34,295 nucleotides of DNA. It comes from an uncultured Desulfocapsa sp. (GTDB taxonomy: Bacteria; Desulfobacterota; Desulfobulbia; Desulfobulbales; Desulfocapsaceae). Positions within the stretch are counted from its first letter, which is position 1, and each line of letters begins with the position of its first letter. The notes under the pieces are model-generated. The model had not been told where the DNA came from, did not search any database, and was given only the letters and a program-made list of their open reading frames with translations. The translations under genes were made by a program, and so were the position numbers. Shown here one piece after another: positions 20,101-26,379 of this stretch. The stretch lies in the NCBI GenBank assembly GCA_947311475.1, contig CAMZLK010000082.1, positions 1 through 34,295 of the forward strand. The letters are read 5' to 3'.

Positions 20101-22374
20101 GGTAACCGTATCACCGGGGGAAAGGTGCGGGTTGTTACCCGGACTATAGATTGTGGTCCCTTGATGGGTAATGGCATAAATATCCTTGATTACACTGCCG
20201 GTGACAATATCTATGGAATCACAAGACTGGTCTGTTTCTAAATTTCCGTTCAGAGCGTTGTTTGTATAATCATACACCTCCCCTTGGATGGTTACCCCAC
20301 CGGAAAGGATATCACCCTGGTCGACATTTATTTCACCTGTCGAAGTGTTGCCATAATTTTGGTCTATCTCCGCCCAATAGGTGATGGTTCCCCTGGTAGC
20401 TCCTTCGGCATGTCCATCGGTATAGCCGCCGTCAAGTACACCATTGCCACCTACTACGGAAGAGACGTCAAAGTGCAATAAGGTGTCATCTGTTACGTTT
20501 GTACTTGTTGTAAGTTCAGTACTTGTAAGTACGTGGTTGCTGGTAATATCCGTACCCCGTTCGGTAATGGTGATGACGGGGTCAAAGCTCCCCCCATTGA
20601 GCAGGTGCATACCATCGGACAACAGATCGTCTATAGTAATATCACCGTAGCCGAAATAGTCGGAAATCTCGAAATCCAAGGTAAACTGAACCCGGTCCCC
20701 AGGAGTGTATCCTGCTGCACCTATATCATTATCCAGACTATGCACTTTCTGGATGGCAATGGACTGAACATGGGAAATGTCATCAACCGACGAATTGGAG
20801 GAGAAATGACCGCTCGCGTTCACTTCTGCGACAATGACGCCATCTGTTATGTCTTCATTGTGGTTATCCGTTGATTCCCAGGAATAATGCACCACGCCGT
20901 CATTGACGATGTGAGAGAAATCGCCGGATGTATGGTCAAGGACATCACCCACATAAAAGTCATACTTGATAACTACGTCGTCACCAACACCACCGGTGAC
21001 ACTATTATCCAGAGCAACCGTTACCTGATGGGTTGTGTCGTCCCAGTTGAAGGTGTAGTCATTCGTAGCTACTCCGTTAACCTCAACACTGTTTATACCG
21101 GTAACCACCACCCCGTCTGTCACCGTATCTACCATCTCCAGACCGGTGACAGTCTTACCGTCGGCCACATTAATTGTGCCGACATAGATTCCCGGATAAT
21201 TCGGCCCGGTGGGCACCTCTTGATGGTTAACCTCAAAGGTATGACCGGGATCATCGGCCCACTGGCGTACATCGTCATAGGTCGGATCATGCTCTTCCTG
21301 ACAGTCAGAACCTACTGAGGGGAGAATAATATCCTTGTTATAGGTGATCAGCTCAGGCGCAAAAGTCTGGGTATCAGGGTTTTGGTTGCGTATCGGATTA
21401 TCTATGGAAGGGTTATTCAGAGGATCATGCCCCAGACTTGCCCCACCTCTGGTATGGACAGCCAGGTTCTGGTCAATATCGGCATTAACTCCCATGTGCG
21501 CTGTTACCTGGATAACAGCCTCGGGCTGGTCAGCCTCAAAAGAGCCAAAAGGCATGCGCAGGAAGACCACCTGGTCACCTGCTTGAAACTCGTACCCATT
21601 GATATTGTTAAAAACACTGGGGTCTCCGTTGTTATAGGTAGCCCAGGGATGCATTACGTGTTGCCCGTCCTGGGTAATATTGATTACCACCTGTTCAACA
21701 TCAGCGCCAAGAAAGGTGGCGTTGACAAAAGTGATGCCGTCGTCACCGAATCCACCGGTATCGTCTCCATCCTGACCGCCTTCCAGTACCATGTCAATAT
21801 AAGGGCTGTACACTGTGGAACCGGTAGTGTTGTTAAAAGTGACCGTAAAATCAAAATCTTCACCAACCATAGGATCAATAGCCACTGGTTCTGTTGCTGC
21901 AGCCGTTCTTAAAATAGCGTCGGAGGAATTATCACCGGAGTTTTCCAGGCTATCTTGGGTATCATCCGGTTCCTGTGCGTCTGTCGAATCACCCTCTGAA
22001 GCTTCCTGGGCAACCGGAGATTCAAGGTTCACAGCTTCCTGTTCGGTCTCAGAATCAGCAGTACTGATATTTCCTGCGTCAGCAGAGCCATCTTCGGAAT
22101 CAGCCATATTCTGCTGGTCAGAATCAGCAGCCTGAGCATCAGTACTATCCACAGAGTCTTCAGTGGGCGCTTCTTCAGGGACGGTATCACCATTGTCACT
22201 ATCAACCTGTTGCTCAGTGTTTTCAGGCTCAGTTGCAACTGGCTCAACCGGAGCGTCAGCAACATGATCAATAGTAGGGTCAACGCCACCATCAGCATCT
22301 ACTAAAGGATTGGCATCCAGGAATATACGGTCTTCAAGTTGCTCGAGAAGAAGAGGGAGATTTTTTCGCTTCAT
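11122..22374 (-). CDS. Giant secreted surface protein: LEPR-XLL-like leader, DUF11 and SdrD-B repeats
   Basis: The protein has 3750 residues if started at the ATG at 22374, which has AGGA seven bases upstream; an upstream in-frame start has no such site. Residues 8-24 hold LEQLEDRIFLDA, a LEPR-XLL-like motif found at the N-terminus of very large repetitive exported proteins; there is no ordinary signal peptide. Residues 25-156 are an acidic Asp/Glu/Ser linker. Residues about 160-1775 are beta-rich modules, several of DUF11 type (for example near 905, 1112, 1277, 1438 and 1608). Residues about 1780-3527 are fifteen SdrD-B-like repeats with DxDxDG loops likely to bind calcium. A proline-rich stalk (about 3530-3562) and a 190-residue unique C-terminal domain follow. 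No LPXTG, PEP-CTERM, RTX or autotransporter end is seen. It is first in the operon with its probable export genes and is most likely an adhesin or cell-surface fibre. Base composition is patchy (see findings). Confidence 0.9.
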   Translation of the reverse strand: MKRKNLPLLLEQLEDRIFLDANPLVDADGGVDPTIDHVADAPVEPVATEPENTEQQVDSDNGDTVPEEAPTEDSVDSTDAQAADSDQQNMADSEDGSADAGNISTADSETEQEAVNLESPVAQEASEGDSTDAQEPDDTQDSLENSGDNSSDAILRTAAATEPVAIDPMVGEDFDFTVTFNNTTGSTVYSPYIDMVLEGGQDGDDTGGFGDDGITFVNATFLGADVEQVVINITQDGQHVMHPWATYNNGDPSVFNNINGYEFQAGDQVVFLRMPFGSFEADQPEAVIQVTAHMGVNADIDQNLAVHTRGGASLGHDPLNNPSIDNPIRNQNPDTQTFAPELITYNKDIILPSVGSDCQEEHDPTYDDVRQWADDPGHTFEVNHQEVPTGPNYPGIYVGTINVADGKTVTGLEMVDTVTDGVVVTGINSVEVNGVATNDYTFNWDDTTHQVTVALDNSVTGGVGDDVVIKYDFYVGDVLDHTSGDFSHIVNDGVVHYSWESTDNHNEDITDGVIVAEVNASGHFSSNSSVDDISHVQSIAIQKVHSLDNDIGAAGYTPGDRVQFTLDFEISDYFGYGDITIDDLLSDGMHLLNGGSFDPVITITERGTDITSNHVLTSTELTTSTNVTDDTLLHFDVSSVVGGNGVLDGGYTDGHAEGATRGTITYWAEIDQNYGNTSTGEINVDQGDILSGGVTIQGEVYDYTNNALNGNLETDQSCDSIDIVTGSVIKDIYAITHQGTTIYSPGNNPHLSPGDTVTYHIHYDMPFSSTEDFKLTDYLPQPVFDVHDPDLDGTDNSWTYDSTLFDGTTNAPAAGWWGYTNLDTYHTVGDSIVTVGAGTGNTLVFDYGAYHDGGDDIAAIDLVFTVTVSSEPFADGMYLTNQVRATEESTQLAQNDADAIVQIVLDEPDLHVIKGVVQTDNDVADTDTPIFTAGDTVDSYFTEPTDANFRFNDSGTTILSSNWLATHDINTDLSNVDGSDSVTMAIVVENTGSSGAFDITLNDALPTGYAAGDVTNIKVTDGSGTELTYTGSLFDGNGITLVNDADGALNAYDDGTTGENILVITYDLNLGDGVYVDQDMVNTVTVTSFASAEGATNFATEGIADSATTHTTNLHMDKILVETEIVNGTNDNSEAVIGELVTYQVTVTMPEGHADTVHVIDTLDEGLTFVELTNIQSSNGNITSSLGNFDTNNFSGSQSGQIVTFDLGDLTNSVNSNDTVETITLTYTAFVNNSAGNHSGTTLDNSAVVDFIDSNGTDHHQSNTDADNTVTVIEPDLDVAKVVDVDGSGTGYGDAGDSVNYTITISHNANSDTDAFDFDFSDTIPAEITGATISQVTDTAGTLGTGDFSLSGNSLTLNGTEDMPMGRVITIEVTGTLAASVTPGTQFDNTANITWQSLGDDNAVPSHVNDGTSNERTGDGTGENDYHESNSATVHVDSASVAKNLVGTEINNSGNTATEAIIGELATYQVVITVPEGNLDSAELVDQLDAGLTFGSIISVVVAGDITTTGGAALTTANITTSTTGDGHEGNAQTVIFDLGDLVNGLNNNAAETITIQYTALVENFDVNDRGDTLNNSALFRYEDAGNNTITTNIDSAQDITILESQITTTKHINNVDDATVAVGDIVTYTVVLENTGNATAYEVTAVDTMAQGTTYFSDGTHVPSATAGGVVITDNGNGTLTITSSTDGWDIDEGGTITVTYYAMIGANYFDQDYTTGANSNNPVNSVNADWSSNDDSGSLTNSGRDRIYNDQVDGNGNPIYTVDGSQDVDTAQFNLNYDGSIGDLVFFDADNSGTNPGGDVGISGVDVTLTADLDGDNIADFTRTVRTDADGLYSFGNLAAFSSYVITVDTATAGGINPMNLTAAGYSQTYDPDGTATANTTTASLTAGEHRTDVDFGYAGQNTVGDVVWWDADADGLQDTNEGGLNGLTVTLHADIDGDGNFEYSTTTTTASHTVGGVTTDGWYSFGDYLPGGDYYIEVAQPAASVQTYDIDGSTTGTSANRGNFTLAADNDRTDIDFGYNGVCSIGNYVWYDINNDGVQDAGEQGLGGVKVTLTGGDLNNDGNPDTYTTFTDNNGSYSFNNLFGSAYTVTIDTTTLPGGDASNWDQSYDLDDSTGAFITANSSGSMDLGINGQGTTRSDVDFGYTGAGSIGDLVFFDADHSGDLSAGDTGITNLGVTLTADLDNDGTVDFTWTTTTDTNGNYTFDHLLDLSLINNNFTGYTVTIDPTNLPPHSVQSYDLDGTTPEHVTTGIALAANEDRTDVDFGYITQGTGSIGDTVWYDADADGVQGASETGLAGVTLQLDGDITGDNVTDVTYTTITDANGNYLFDELLLGTYTVTVIGLPNGMSQTFDLDDGTAPFATPDAATISLADGEHNNNVDFGYTGAANIGNTIYFDADNSGSETGGDVGLGGVTVTLTGDVNNDGIEDVLTTTTDANGNYLFENLRDGDYVVTVDPAGLPGGMSQSADPDAVLDNTSNVTIAAGVDDLGQDFGYTGTGIIGDRIWDDQNGDGVQDGGENGLNGVDVTLSVDFDGDGVVDYTETVTTAGDGDYSFSNLPAGNYTIKVDTADIPGGYILTGDPDSNPDSVSTVVLPAGGTNLDQDFGYQDSGTPTGSIGDTIYYDADHSGSETGNDLGLGGVTVTLTGDIDGDGDIDTVTTTTAADGTYLFDNLVAGDYTVTVDPSTLPAGMLNTVDPDGGNDNSADVTIGGALPLDNTGQDFGYDGTGSIGDTIYFDGNNNGNQDSGDVGIGGVDVRLDMDLDGDGNTDYTQTATTQSDGSYLFEDLPAGEYTITVDPTTLPNAIQQSADPDSSLDNTSTVNLAGGQTNLDQDFGYTGTGSIGDTIWNDVDGDGTQNGTEEGLSNVDITLNADIDGDGNPDYTVTVTTDSNGNYVFENLPAGDYTITVDPGTLPTGMNPVADPDGGNDNTAAVTLVAGEDNVDQDFGYNSGTGSIGDTIFFDEDGNGAQNGTEGGLAGVSVTLVGDINGDGTVDTLTAITDSNGKYLFENLAAGNYTVTVDQSSLPAGMNQTSADPDTPGAPDNMSTVALAAGADNFGQDFGYRGTGSIGDTIWDDADGNGIQNGAEVGMAGVDVTLSVDYDGDGNTDYTMMTTTGPGGSYSFDNLPAGEYTIEVDTTDIPANYTQTGDPDANPDSTSTVNLAVGETNNDQDFGYHDSGSPTGSIGDFIWFDSNGNGLQDEVVAGGDSGLGGVTVTLTGDIDGDGDIDTITTTTADDGSYLFDNLNAAGAGGVDYTITVDPTTLPGGMIQTGDPDSIMDNTTTVNIGGSNPVDNDTADFGYNGTGTIGDTIYFDTDGDGVEDPGENGMGGVDVSISVDLDGDGIPDYTETVTTAPDGSYSFNHLPEGEYTVTVDPATLPNDVAASGDPDSVLDNSTTVNFGSGETNNDQDFGYTGTGSIGDTIYSDVDGNGFQSSGEPGIGGVTVTLQGDFDNDGTIDSVTTTTDANGHYLFEGLTAGTYTVYVDSTTLPPGLTQTGDPDASIDDQSTVILGAGEANNDQDFGYNGRIVVPPQPDPPKPEPVIPPAPAPTPVIPVQPQPDAPAVVMTAPQIIPDAFFMHQQFGDRIDDDIFQYPFGVTPWLEPILPVSPIYSGLAEPGTTLNFVLYDALGNEIANQTVMADTAGNWLASFPGVLMFDQPHHMVIEQTSSTYNASSDGFFNMRTYYNPNFNSMAFSSTRLDVAAVFAHLPSTVMESMHASNMSTLNLGWDDFNGYEFFTPSTHPASSGH
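11791..17036 (-). repeat. Fifteen SdrD-B-like repeats, about 350 bp each
   Basis: Each unit starts with a form of GSIGDTIYFDADGNG, continues with GLGGVTVTLTGDIDGDGDID, then TDANGNYLFENLPAGDYTVT, and ends in DQDFGYTGT. At DNA level some units are almost identical: the segment near 12686-12733 and that near 14401-14447 differ at only about three positions over 47 bp. The proximal units (DNA 11.8-15.2 kb) are more alike than the distal ones (15.2-17.0 kb). Confidence 0.9.
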
Positions 22375-22771
22375 AAGAAATCCTACACAAAAGGTGAATG
22401 GAACATATACCCAGCTCAATCAGCCGAAATCACAGCACTGTTAAGACAAACCAATAAAGAGCTTTGTCATTATCCTAATACTGCAATTTTATCAACACCC
22501 CTTGCCCTGAAAAGGCATTACCTTACCGAATCCTTACCTCACCAGTCAGGAGTGACTAGGTTTTTGGATTAACGTTACACTTAAGTACTCTTGCAGGCTT
22601 TCGCGATCTAATAATCAGTTGTGGAGACCTGCCATTTATCCGGAACAGTTTCCCCACCAGCTAAAACAGCATTTTGCATCAAAACAAGCAGAACATTAAC
22701 AACCCTAATTTTTTGTGTTCAACCCTGAGTTTCTGTTGGCAACTACAAGAAAGGAAGAGGAAGGAAAAGCT
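22375..22771. other. Divergent intergenic region upstream of the giant-protein operon
   Basis: This region of roughly 400 bp has no convincing gene. It should hold the promoter of the 18-kb operon on the minus strand and of the small gene on the plus strand. Short plus-strand open frames here lack ribosome binding sites. I see no riboswitch-like fold or sigma-54 -24/-12 pair that I can defend. Confidence 0.4.
22469..22495 (-). promoter_or_regulatory. Weak candidate sigma-70 promoter for the giant-protein operon
   Basis: On the minus strand, TTGATA (22495-22490) and GATAAT (22474-22469) resemble -35 and -10 boxes, but the 15-bp spacing is short of the ideal 17. They would give a leader of about 90 bases before the ATG at 22374. 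Offered as a candidate only. Confidence 0.25.
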
Positions 22772-22996
22772 ATGCAGATCAAGAATAGTTTCAGGCGACA
22801 GATTGCCCGGGAGCCAGGCCCCTCAATGACACATCATAGTAACCTGTATGAATTCTGGCCCGGAGCAATTGTTGCTACCGTTATTTATCCGGAAAAAGGC
22901 AGGCAGGTGGCGTACTTCATTACGGAGCAGTTGGCCTCGATGGAGATTACAGCGAAGCCGGGTAGCAAAGCAAATCGCCAAATAGATATTTTTTAA
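22772..22996 (+). CDS. Small protein of unknown function (74 residues)
   Basis: I do not recognise this protein. It begins MQIKNSFRRQIAREPG and ends in a basic tail; the middle, FWPGAIVATVIYPEKGRQVA, is moderately hydrophobic but too short and interrupted to be a clear membrane helix. The start is supported by a strong AGGAAGG about eight bases upstream. It is convergent with the HipA remnant, only 7 bp away, and divergent from the giant-protein operon. It could be a true small gene or a chance open frame. Confidence 0.4.
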   Translation: MQIKNSFRRQIAREPGPSMTHHSNLYEFWPGAIVATVIYPEKGRQVAYFITEQLASMEITAKPGSKANRQIDIF

Positions 22997-23003
22997 AATA
23001 ATA

Positions 23004-23264
23004 CTATTCTTCAACAAAGAGTCTCTTGAATCGATTGTCCAATACTCTCAAATATTTTTCTTTCATCATATCCGACAGAAAACTGATCTCGAGTAAAGCT
23101 TTCCATGGCATGCAAAGCTGTTTTAGCTCCATTAACACTTTGTTGATAACCCTATCGGTCAATTGCAACCGATCTCGTCCAAAATAATCTACTAAATCAT
23201 GTTGCTTTAATCTGTTCTTTTTTCCGTTTAACGGCAACGACAGCTCTTCTCCCGGCCTGGTCAA
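23004..23264 (-). pseudogene. C-terminal remnant of a HipA-family kinase toxin
   Basis: The frame encodes only the last 80 or so residues of a HipA-like protein. ELSLPLNGKKNRLKQHDLVD is the segment after the kinase core, YFGRDRLQL leads into the helical bundle, and WKALLEISFLSDMMKEKYLR with a final DNRFKRLF is the usual HipA end. Full HipA proteins have about 400 residues including the kinase domain; none of that lies upstream, and no HipB-like antitoxin is next to it. The apparent start is a TTG without a ribosome binding site, so this is best read as a broken gene. Confidence 0.65.
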
Positions 23265-23338
23265 AAGGAACGATTTCCACAGAAACTTTAATTTTCCGAT
23301 ACATGTACTAATCCCCCCCTTGTGGGCTGTGTAAACAC

Positions 23339-23818
23339 TTATTCATTACAAACAGTCACCACTTCAGCTTTACGTAAAATGGTGCCACGCGCAGTATCCA
23401 CATAGCCTTTTTTCTGTACAGTAATAATTGTTTCATTGTCAAGATCGGGATCGGCATCGGTTGAAACAACCTTGCACTGCCTGATTTGTGCATGGCTGCC
23501 TTCAAGTTCCAATGGCTCAATGTTACGGGAGGCCAGCAGGCGAAGTAATTTCCGTTTAATGGCCTTCATATTTTTCACCAGCCGCCGTCCTGTTTTGTCC
23601 AGTGAATCCTGTTTGCCTGCCATATTACTCTCCAGAACATCAAAAGCATCTGCGATTTCCAGAAGATCAAGCAAAAAAGTCTGCTCCCTCCTGTCGAATG
23701 CATCCTCCCGGTCACTGAGTTCTTGTTTCAACGCCACTATTTCACGCTGAAAGGCTGTAAGCTTGCCATGAAGCAATACATAAGGATCTCTTTCTTTATT
23801 TTTATGCTCCCGGTTCAT
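23339..23818 (-). CDS. GrpE-like nucleotide exchange factor
   Basis: GrpE releases ADP from Hsp70. This 159-residue version keeps the coiled coil (residues about 15-60, KLTAFQREIVALKQELSDRE), the four-helix bundle segment (LLDLLEIADAFDVLESNMAG) and the beta domain with TVQKKGYVDTARGTILRKAEV at the end, which matches the GrpE signature (GY-x(n)-R-x-A-x-V). It is shorter than housekeeping GrpE (about 190-200) because the disordered N-terminus and part of the long helix are reduced. It overlaps the J-like gene by four bases (ATGA) and is last in the cluster, so it should serve the cluster's own Hsp70 and not the general heat-shock system. Confidence 0.82.
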   Translation of the reverse strand: MNREHKNKERDPYVLLHGKLTAFQREIVALKQELSDREDAFDRREQTFLLDLLEIADAFDVLESNMAGKQDSLDKTGRRLVKNMKAIKRKLLRLLASRNIEPLELEGSHAQIRQCKVVSTDADPDLDNETIITVQKKGYVDTARGTILRKAEVVTVCNE

Positions 23819-24111
23819 CTCTGCATATCAAAAATAGTTAATCGCTTCAGTCCTTCGACGCCCTCAAGCAATGGTATTGCAGAATCCCCACTGGAATTTT
23901 CTTTTCCCGGATTGAGCAACGACACAATATCAACACAATGCACAAAATCAAGAATCATCCTTGCCTGCGGATCCATAAGCTGCTTTCTTGCCCCGGCAAC
24001 CTCCCTGGCCGAATATTTCCTTTCCCGCAAAGCCAAAGCCACCGCCTGGACAATCTCATGCGCTGTTGCATCATGTTTTATACCAAGGACTTCGTAAGGG
24101 TTCATGTCCAC
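23815..24111 (-). CDS. J-domain-like protein lacking the HPD motif
   Basis: The 98-residue protein starts MDMNPYEVLGIKHDATAHEI, the helix I and turn of a J domain, then VQAVALALRERKY as helix II and AGARKQLMDPQARMILDF as the helix III/IV end. The HPD tripeptide that stimulates Hsp70 ATPase should sit between helices II and III; here the loop is shortened to YSAREV and HPD is absent. The gene overlaps the TPR-like gene by ten bases and the GrpE-like gene by four. It may dock on the Hsp70 without activating it canonically, or use another mode. The J-like call rests on the N-terminal half. Confidence 0.65.
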   Translation of the reverse strand: MDMNPYEVLGIKHDATAHEIVQAVALALRERKYSAREVAGARKQLMDPQARMILDFVHCVDIVSLLNPGKENSSGDSAIPLLEGVEGLKRLTIFDMQR

Positions 24112-26180
24112 ATCTCCTTTTGAGCTATTTTAGCTTCCAGCATGGAAACAACCGGGTGCAGCGGATCGACCCTGGTGGCATATTTAAGAAACTTTCTAAA
24201 CAGGAGCATGTTCGCATCGGGCTGAGCATCATACTCATTCCCCGCCTGTTCACATACCTCTCTAATAAATTCAAAGAACATTTCACGCACATCGCTATAT
24301 GAACTTTTGGCGGCAAGGCTGCTTGCCGCCGACAACTTAAAGCGATTAATATGTCTATTGAGTTCATCCACTTCCAGATTACGTCTGGCATCCCCAAGCT
24401 GGAATTTGGTGAATTCATCATCAGGATTAAGAGATGCAGCCTTCTCAAGAGAGGAGACCAGTACTCTGACAGTCCTCTTGCCCTTGTTAAACAGCTCAAC
24501 GGCATGCCTGGTCATAACTCTGCAAAGGGCGTGATCAATCTCTTCGGAAGGGCTGTCTTTTTTCCAGGCAGACAAGATATTTACACAAACGCCAAGACGT
24601 TCATCGTCCCAATCTTCTTCGTCATCCAGCATGGCGAGCAATCGCGTTTTCTGTTTTTTAACGCCCTTGAATAAGGAGGCAACTTCCACCAGCAGTCTTT
24701 CCGCTTTTTTAAAATCCCTCTTCACCATGGCCTGAAGTCCACATACAAACATTATTGTTTTTATGGCGTGGGCAACAAAGGGATCACCATTTTCTTTGTT
24801 GTTCATGTCAAGGAAAGCAGCGGCCTTGTCCGCATCACCATCTCGAACCATAAGCAGTGCCGCACCCGCCCGGCAATAGTCGGAACCGACATCAAGAAAG
24901 CTAATTCTGTCGGGGAAAGCATCCTCATTCGCCCTTATCAGCGCAAGAAGTTCCTCGCTTATACCTGCCTGCAGAGCAAGAGCCGGAGTCAGTAACGGTA
25001 CAGATTGGCCAATTTTCCCATCTGCACGAAGAGTATCCAGAATTGTCAACTGACTGAAAGAGCCTTCCCACTGACTTAGCAATTGTTTGCCGACTTGCGG
25101 ATGGTAGCCTGCATATTCTCTCACCAATTCCAGTCCGGAATCAAAAAGTGATCCAGCCACCTTCCCTGAAACGGGATTGAAAAGAGCGGAAAGCCAGAAA
25201 TCAATAAATTTCCGTATCGCAGCAACGGAAAGGCGTGAACCTTCTTTTTCCACATAAATAAAAGCCGCTTTGGCATGGAGCGCCAAAACAGTCAGATTCA
25301 GAGGATCTGTTTTGTCACTGATCTCCACGATTTCTTTCATTCTATTTTGCTGCCAGAGTTCTGCCAGCTGCAATAAACGACAGCGTCCAAGCAACTGCAT
25401 GGCCGCAGGCGAATCCTCATACCCGGAAAGGGATTGTATCTGCTGCCTGGTCTCAGCTTCACGCCCGAGCGGATCTTCATCCAGATAAGCCTCTTTTTCC
25501 CTTAAAAGCAGTGTGAAAACCACATCTTTCTGTCGGGCAAAATCAGAGTGGTCAGATTGGATTTGCTGCCAGAGCTTCAGGCACTCCAGGTATTTGTGTT
25601 GCAATGCCAGGGCAAAACCATAATTGTATAAATCAACTGTTTCCATACAGTCCGCCTCAGCATAAGCATCAGCAGCCTGTGACCACTGTCCCGCCATAAT
25701 CAGACAACGGGCACAACGGCATAGCAGCAAGGTGTCAGAATTAGCGGTATACAGTTGAGAAAGAAAGCCCGCAGCAGCAGAGTAATCCCCTGCTGCCTCT
25801 GCCTTCTCTGCAGCGGCAAGCAGATCCTGCTCAGCGGACGCAGTCTGCAATCCGGCAATGCTCTCCGCTATCCGTTCATCAGCGGTGAGATCGAAGGCCT
25901 GCTCAAAAAACTGCAGGGCTTGAACAGGATCTCCTTTTTTGAGCAGACGTCTGGCTTTTTTTACAAGTTCACCTGCACGAATTGCTGCTACTTCCTCCCT
26001 GCAAACACTGATATGTTCGGCCACTGTCTTTGCAACAGGAGTTTTGTTTTTATTGACTTTTTCAAATTTCCCATATTCTCTTAAAGCAGCCTGGAAACTT
26101 TTCTTCTTAAACAGTTTTTCAGCACGGTCAAGAATATCATGCGCTGATTGCGCTTTCTTTTTTGATTTTTTCTTTGCCAT
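24102..26180 (-). CDS. TPR-like helical-repeat protein in the Hsp70 cluster
   Basis: I do not recognise a named family. The 692-residue protein has a lysine-rich start (MAKKKSKKKAQSAHDILDRA), followed by helix pairs of TPR character: AEKLFKKKSFQAALREYGKF, KKARRLLKKGDPVQALQFFE, AAEKAEAAGDYSAAAGFLSQ and ADAYAEADCMETVDLYNYGF. It ends with two further helical stretches around residues 580-690. There is no signal peptide or membrane segment. Such proteins act as scaffolds or co-chaperones. The position between the LysM-type gene and the J-like gene, with a ten-base overlap to the latter, implies function with the Hsp70. GGAAG lies about eleven bases before the ATG. Confidence 0.75.
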   Translation of the reverse strand: MAKKKSKKKAQSAHDILDRAEKLFKKKSFQAALREYGKFEKVNKNKTPVAKTVAEHISVCREEVAAIRAGELVKKARRLLKKGDPVQALQFFEQAFDLTADERIAESIAGLQTASAEQDLLAAAEKAEAAGDYSAAAGFLSQLYTANSDTLLLCRCARCLIMAGQWSQAADAYAEADCMETVDLYNYGFALALQHKYLECLKLWQQIQSDHSDFARQKDVVFTLLLREKEAYLDEDPLGREAETRQQIQSLSGYEDSPAAMQLLGRCRLLQLAELWQQNRMKEIVEISDKTDPLNLTVLALHAKAAFIYVEKEGSRLSVAAIRKFIDFWLSALFNPVSGKVAGSLFDSGLELVREYAGYHPQVGKQLLSQWEGSFSQLTILDTLRADGKIGQSVPLLTPALALQAGISEELLALIRANEDAFPDRISFLDVGSDYCRAGAALLMVRDGDADKAAAFLDMNNKENGDPFVAHAIKTIMFVCGLQAMVKRDFKKAERLLVEVASLFKGVKKQKTRLLAMLDDEEDWDDERLGVCVNILSAWKKDSPSEEIDHALCRVMTRHAVELFNKGKRTVRVLVSSLEKAASLNPDDEFTKFQLGDARRNLEVDELNRHINRFKLSAASSLAAKSSYSDVREMFFEFIREVCEQAGNEYDAQPDANMLLFRKFLKYATRVDPLHPVVSMLEAKIAQKEMWT

Positions 26181-26217
26181 TTTCTTTTATCTTCCTTATG
26201 GATCGTTCTAGCCCAAG

Positions 26218-26327
26218 GCGGGTTTTACCCGCAACCCAATAATAATTGCCGTAGGAGTCCGCCCCTGCGGGCGATAATCACGGCTCAAGCAATGTATCCC
26301 AATCGCCCGCAGGGGCGGGCTCCTACG
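26218..26327. repeat. REP-like palindrome in the gap before the TPR gene
   Basis: Arms at 26250-26275 and 26302-26327 are complementary at 25 of 26 positions; each contains TAGGAG-Y-CCGCCCCTGCGGG. A small separate hairpin, GCGGG-TTTTA-CCCGC, sits at 26218-26232. The element is far richer in G and C than its surroundings and has the form of repetitive extragenic palindromes seen across proteobacterial genomes. It lies in the only long gap (199 bp) inside the cluster, between the LysM-type gene and the TPR gene. Confidence 0.8.
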
Positions 26328-26379
26328 CTGTGCCTCAAAATTTTCTTGTTTTTTATGACAGGAATCCAGGAGTAAGGCA

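Noticed and set aside
22375-22771. A 77-codon plus-strand frame at 22339-22572
   Set aside because: It overlaps the start of the giant gene, has no ribosome binding site and matches no family; the region is better read as promoter DNA.
23197-23304. A 35-codon minus-strand frame (MYRKIKVSVEIVPFDQ) with a G-rich possible ribosome binding site
   Set aside because: It overlaps the HipA remnant in another frame and matches no family; too short to claim.
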